This document shows positions 60,000-64,000 of a stretch of 64,000 nt of DNA, one piece after another. The DNA lies in assembly GCA_949318235.1 (NCBI GenBank), contig OX439131.1:17911718-17975717 (forward strand), given 5' to 3'. Positions within the stretch are counted from its first letter, which is position 1, and every line of letters begins with the position of its first letter. The notes under the pieces were generated by a model, which worked only from the letters and a program-made list of their open reading frames with translations, had not been told where the DNA came from and did no database searches. The DNA comes from Ecdyonurus torrentis (lineage: Eukaryota; Arthropoda; Insecta; Ephemeroptera; Heptageniidae). Both the position numbers and the translations under genes were made by a program.

Positions 60000-61351
60000 C
60001 CACCCCATTCTCACGATTTCATTTACAAAGTATAGTATGGAGTTTATACCACCTGAAATTAACTTTTTATATAACTTTTTAAGCTTTCATAATTTTTTTT
60101 ATTTTTTTTTATGAAGATTTGATATTATGGTACACCTTATGTTTTAGAAACAATATTTAAGACATATAGACTTAAACTTTAGATATCAAATATTTATAGT
60201 TATATAATGTATTTATAATGTATTAAAAACAAAATCTATATTACTTAAAAGTACAACAAAAATCTACATTTTAAATAACATATTATATGAATGCTTTTAA
60301 AAAAAAATAAAAAAATACAAGCTTAGAGAGAACGTTACACGTAAATATAAAATACATTAATTATTAAAGACATTTTTAATTCACTAACAACCTTTTCACG
60401 TATTTAAAAAGCCTACAGATATTTCCGTTCACGTAAGTAATTTTAACGTGTTTAAATTACAAGTAAGGTTATACTTCGTAATATATAGGCCTATATACTT
60501 AAAATTACATTTTAATGTCAGATAAAAAGTTTTAACCGACCATATCATTTATATCTAATTCACAATGGTACGGTGCTTTAAACAATAGCGGGGTGGATAA
60601 CATTTTCACACTTAAAATATGCATTAAAAAAATATCACTAATCCCATTTTTTTATAAAACTCATGTATGTAAAATAATATAAAATTTTCGTTCCATAAAA
60701 TAGTATAAAATAATGTAAAAAAGTGCTTTAAGAAATTTTAAATTCAAACAATATAAAAAGAGAGATTAAATAAATAACTTACGTATAAACCTAGTTATAA
60801 CTATTAGCTACAGTATGAATTAATTAATAAAAAATAAAGCACAAACATTGTCTTATAATATATTGACTTATCATTATTTTCTTAAGAAATTTGCATAAGC
60901 TTAAACTGCAAACAAAATTACTGTGAATATTATCAACGTATTGTTCACTATAGCATATTATAATGTATATAATGTAGTTGCTATTATGCAAGGAGGAAAT
61001 GGTAAGTAAAGATAAATGTAAACAAAGTGTACTCGTGCTTATATAGCTTAAAGACAAGAATATCATCTACATGTATAAGATGAATTCGATATTTTAGTTG
61101 ATGTAATCCATTCACCAAGTTAGAGAATATTGTATGCATAGTCTATAGTACATTCGAGTTACTGGATCCTTTTACCATTAAAGAGGGAGAAGAAGAAAAA
61201 GAAGAAGAAGTAGGGTCGTGTGAGACGAGACGAAACAAGACGAAAGTCTATAGTTTGGAGAGAAAGGTATAGAACGGCCCTAGGGGAGTTGATTGAATCG
61301 TATCGTGGTGGAGAAGGATTATTGTCACTACTACCACGAGTGAGAGAGTGA

Positions 61352-61357
<6 letters not shown>

Positions 61358-61447
<90 letters not shown>
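61358..61447. repeat. (GA)n microsatellite
   Basis: A pure GA run of about 90 bp between two GC-richer segments. Confidence 0.97.
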
Positions 61448-61449
<2 letters not shown>

Positions 61450-62276
61450 ACAGACGCCACTTGAGTGTGATCCCGCGGGAATCGAACAGCAAGTGACACT
61501 CTCACACCCACCAACCACCCACTCACGTTATAGTTTTTTTCTTTTTTCTGTGTGCCGTATCTCTCTGGACTTTTTTTTTTTTTTTTTTTTTTTTACAACC
61601 AACCTTTGTGCCTTTAGTCACTTTTCTTTGCAAACTAACATATTTTTAATATAAAAATACCAAACTCAGCCATTAAAGTAAGTTTATCATATAAAATAAA
61701 GATACTTAAATTAATTACTTACTGTTACAGAGTTAACAAAAGTAACTGAAAAGTAGACTGAAAGTAAAAGTGAAACGGACAAAATATCAAAAGTTAACAT
61801 AATATGTTTGTAAAAGTTTGTGTGGAAAGTCACAATATTGTATGAAAGTATAATAAAATAATCAACAACACCCATATAGAAAAATTTAAAAAAAAAATTA
61901 AAAAAAAATGCAATTATAAACAAGCAAACTGTTTGAAGTCTGAACAGAAAAAAAAAAAAGAGAGGAAAAAAATAGTTTAAATATATCTTTATATAACATC
62001 TTATTATGAATGAAGCATGTTTCTCTGAGAAATTCATATCCATTCCATAAAGAATTATATTTTTATATGGCCAGTAAAAAGCTTAATAAAAAGTCCAGAT
62101 TATATTAGAGTAAAAACGAAGAAAAAAAAATCGACATTATAACAAATCAGCAAGAAAAAAGAAGATTTAAAATAGATTTTCAGTATTAAATTTAATAGTA
62201 CTCTTGCGTATTCAGTCTTCTCTACGTATATATAAAAATTATCTTTTCAGTTGTAAGCGGTTTTTCAGAATCTTCG

Positions 62277-62308
<32 letters not shown>

Positions 62309-62484
62309 CCCACCCACATTGATAAAGTGAATGACTGAAGCTCTTCTCACGGTGGTAAAATAAAATGTAATAGATTCTTTGCAGAAAAGTCAGATAAAAG
62401 AATAAAACAAATGGTGAAAATCTCTTCAACGTTATAAATCACTCCGTACGATCATTACAAAAGAAATCAATTTTAATTGTAACG

Positions 62485-62568
<84 letters not shown>
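62485..62568. repeat. (TA)n microsatellite
   Basis: A pure TA run of about 84 bp. Confidence 0.97.
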
Positions 62569-62570
<2 letters not shown>

Positions 62571-62881
62571 GTGAATATGAGGAACTGTGTACAGTATAAG
62601 TATTAAAATATACAATATTAAACAGATTATGTTTCAATTTTTCCCTTTTTTATTACAATAAAAAAAAACTATTTAGAAATTAAAATCCAGGAAAAGCTTT
62701 GTGTGATTTTTACTACTGTAGTAATATTTAAGTTTCATAATTAAAGAGTAGCAGCAGGTAATACCGAAAGGTCATGGATCTAAAAAGAGAGTAAGCTTCA
62801 TTTTTGATCCTGTAGGGATTGAGGTGTCATTAGAGCCAGAGTGTACGAGGCACGAGTTGAGTATATAGTATATTATATACA

Positions 62882-62882
<1 letters not shown>

Positions 62883-62922
<40 letters not shown>

Positions 62923-62991
62923 GGGAGAAAATGACGAGCAAGCGCACATCATATCAAACTTCAAAGTGACCTAACTGATATCATATAAATA

Positions 62992-63068
<77 letters not shown>
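62883..63068. repeat. TA tract (62883-62917) and GA tract (63004-63068)
   Basis: Two dinucleotide tracts separated by about 86 bases. A short TATATATA run leads directly into the GA tract. Confidence 0.96.
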
Positions 63069-63070
<2 letters not shown>

Positions 63071-63455
63071 ATTATTTGACATATTATTTATACACACAAA
63101 AGACAACTCCAATTTCACACAAATATATTTAGAAAATGTAATGTAGCGTAAATTTTAAATTTAGTCAATATCATTATACGTATATTTGTTGAAGTTTTTT
63201 TTTTCCGTAAAGAAAAAGTTTTCTTTCTCTCTTTGCACACTTATAATACGTACAATGTAGAGTACAATAGTTTTATTATAAAACGTACTGAAAGTAACTA
63301 TAAAAGCTTGAAGAAAAAAGTTTTTAAATATATATATAAAAATATATCAGAACAAAAAAAAAACGTGCAAATAAAAGATTCTTTATAAATTGTAAAAGAA
63401 AGGAGTTATATTTTAGTTCCAGAGAGATTATAACTTGACTGCGCATTTTTTTATG

Positions 63456-63458
<3 letters not shown>

Positions 63459-63500
<42 letters not shown>
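63459..63500. repeat. (TA)n microsatellite
   Basis: A pure AT run of about 42 bp. Confidence 0.96.
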
Positions 63501-63504
<4 letters not shown>

Positions 63505-64000
63505 CATTTTCTGTGATTGGGAAGTAAAAAAGTTTGTAATGTAGTATAAGTCATTAAGTCATGCATAAAGATATTAAAAAAAAAAGAAAAAAAAAAACTG
63601 CTAGCGTATTCTTCTTGTTGGCTCAATGAGCTGAAAATGTGGAGAGTCTTGATGTATTTTATACCACAAGTTAGCATTTATGCAAAATTGCTCTCACTAG
63701 TTAGTTGGTAATCGCAAGGCAAGTTCATTGCTCAAGGACCTCTTGGACGAGAATAGAAGAAAAAAAAAAAAGAAAAGAAAAAAAAAAAAAAAAAAAAAAA
63801 GACACGTCGTCAAACATTATATAAGAGTTCACATGTCTAAGACTTAATATAATTAAATACCCAAGTTATATAATTTTAAAATAATACTTAATTGTTTTCT
63901 TTCTTATTCTGAGAAATGAAAAAGAAACCGTTCATGTTATTTTTATGTTCATATTCAGGAAAAGAAGAGGGAGAATAATAATAATAATAATTATAAATGA

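Larger units (their letters stand above)
58600..64000. other. Terminal intergenic DNA
   Basis: No gene is recognised. It contains TC tract 59923-59996, GA tracts 61358-61447 and 63004-63068, TA tracts 62485-62568, 62883-62917 and 63459-63500, A/T runs near 59310-59340, 61570-61594, 62280-62308 and 63781-63800. Two GC-richer patches (59735-59900 and 61200-61530) border GA/TC tracts and could be leader exons of a gene beyond the window, but nothing in them identifies a protein. Confidence 0.65.

Noticed and set aside
61470..61500. tRNA B-box-like sequence on the minus strand (GTTCGATTCCCG)
   Set aside because: No pairing T-stem, acceptor stem or A-box at the right distance; it is not a tRNA gene.

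Overview
This window is a very AT-rich eukaryotic nuclear sequence. It is dense in (GA)n/(TC)n, (TA)n and (CA)n microsatellites and long poly-A/T runs, with spliced genes that use GT-AG introns. The two genes present are invertebrate-type 5-HT2 serotonin receptors, so an arthropod, most likely an insect, is suggested. The order cannot be fixed from the sequence alone.

Layout. (1) 1-2821: AT-rich upstream DNA with microsatellites and no gene. (2) 2822-10061: gene A, + strand, six coding exons (3327-3526, 4529-4743, 8285-8457, 8790-9208, 9292-9558, 9849-9996). It encodes an inferred 473-residue class A GPCR that I call 5-HT2A (5-HT2alpha). A candidate TATA box, an NRF1/Ewg-type palindrome, a cAMP-response element and a hairpin lie upstream of its start codon. 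(3) 10062-21210: about 11 kb of repeat-rich DNA without a gene. (4) 21211-48113: gene B, + strand, five coding exons (21566-21638, 28428 or 28431-28646, 40344-40576, 43482-43671, 46885-48065). It encodes an inferred 631-residue (or 630-residue) GPCR that I call 5-HT2B (5-HT2beta), with long introns and a very large third cytoplasmic loop. (5) 48114-64000: about 16 kb with no recognisable gene. It holds a striking cluster of three related foldback elements (57912-58496), followed directly by an E2F-like site and two CCAAT boxes.

How the genes relate. Both are head-to-tail members of one receptor class and share a phase-1 intron at the TM2/TM3 junction, which fits an old tandem duplication. Known 5-HT2 receptors couple mainly through Gq to phospholipase C and calcium; by family both should respond to serotonin. 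They differ at the DRY motif (GRY in A, DRF in B), in TM4-TM5 intron position, in the size of intracellular loop 3 (about 75 versus about 320 residues) and in the C-tail. Every exon junction was checked by hand for reading phase and all are consistent. No tRNA, rRNA, CRISPR array or intact transposon gene was recognised.
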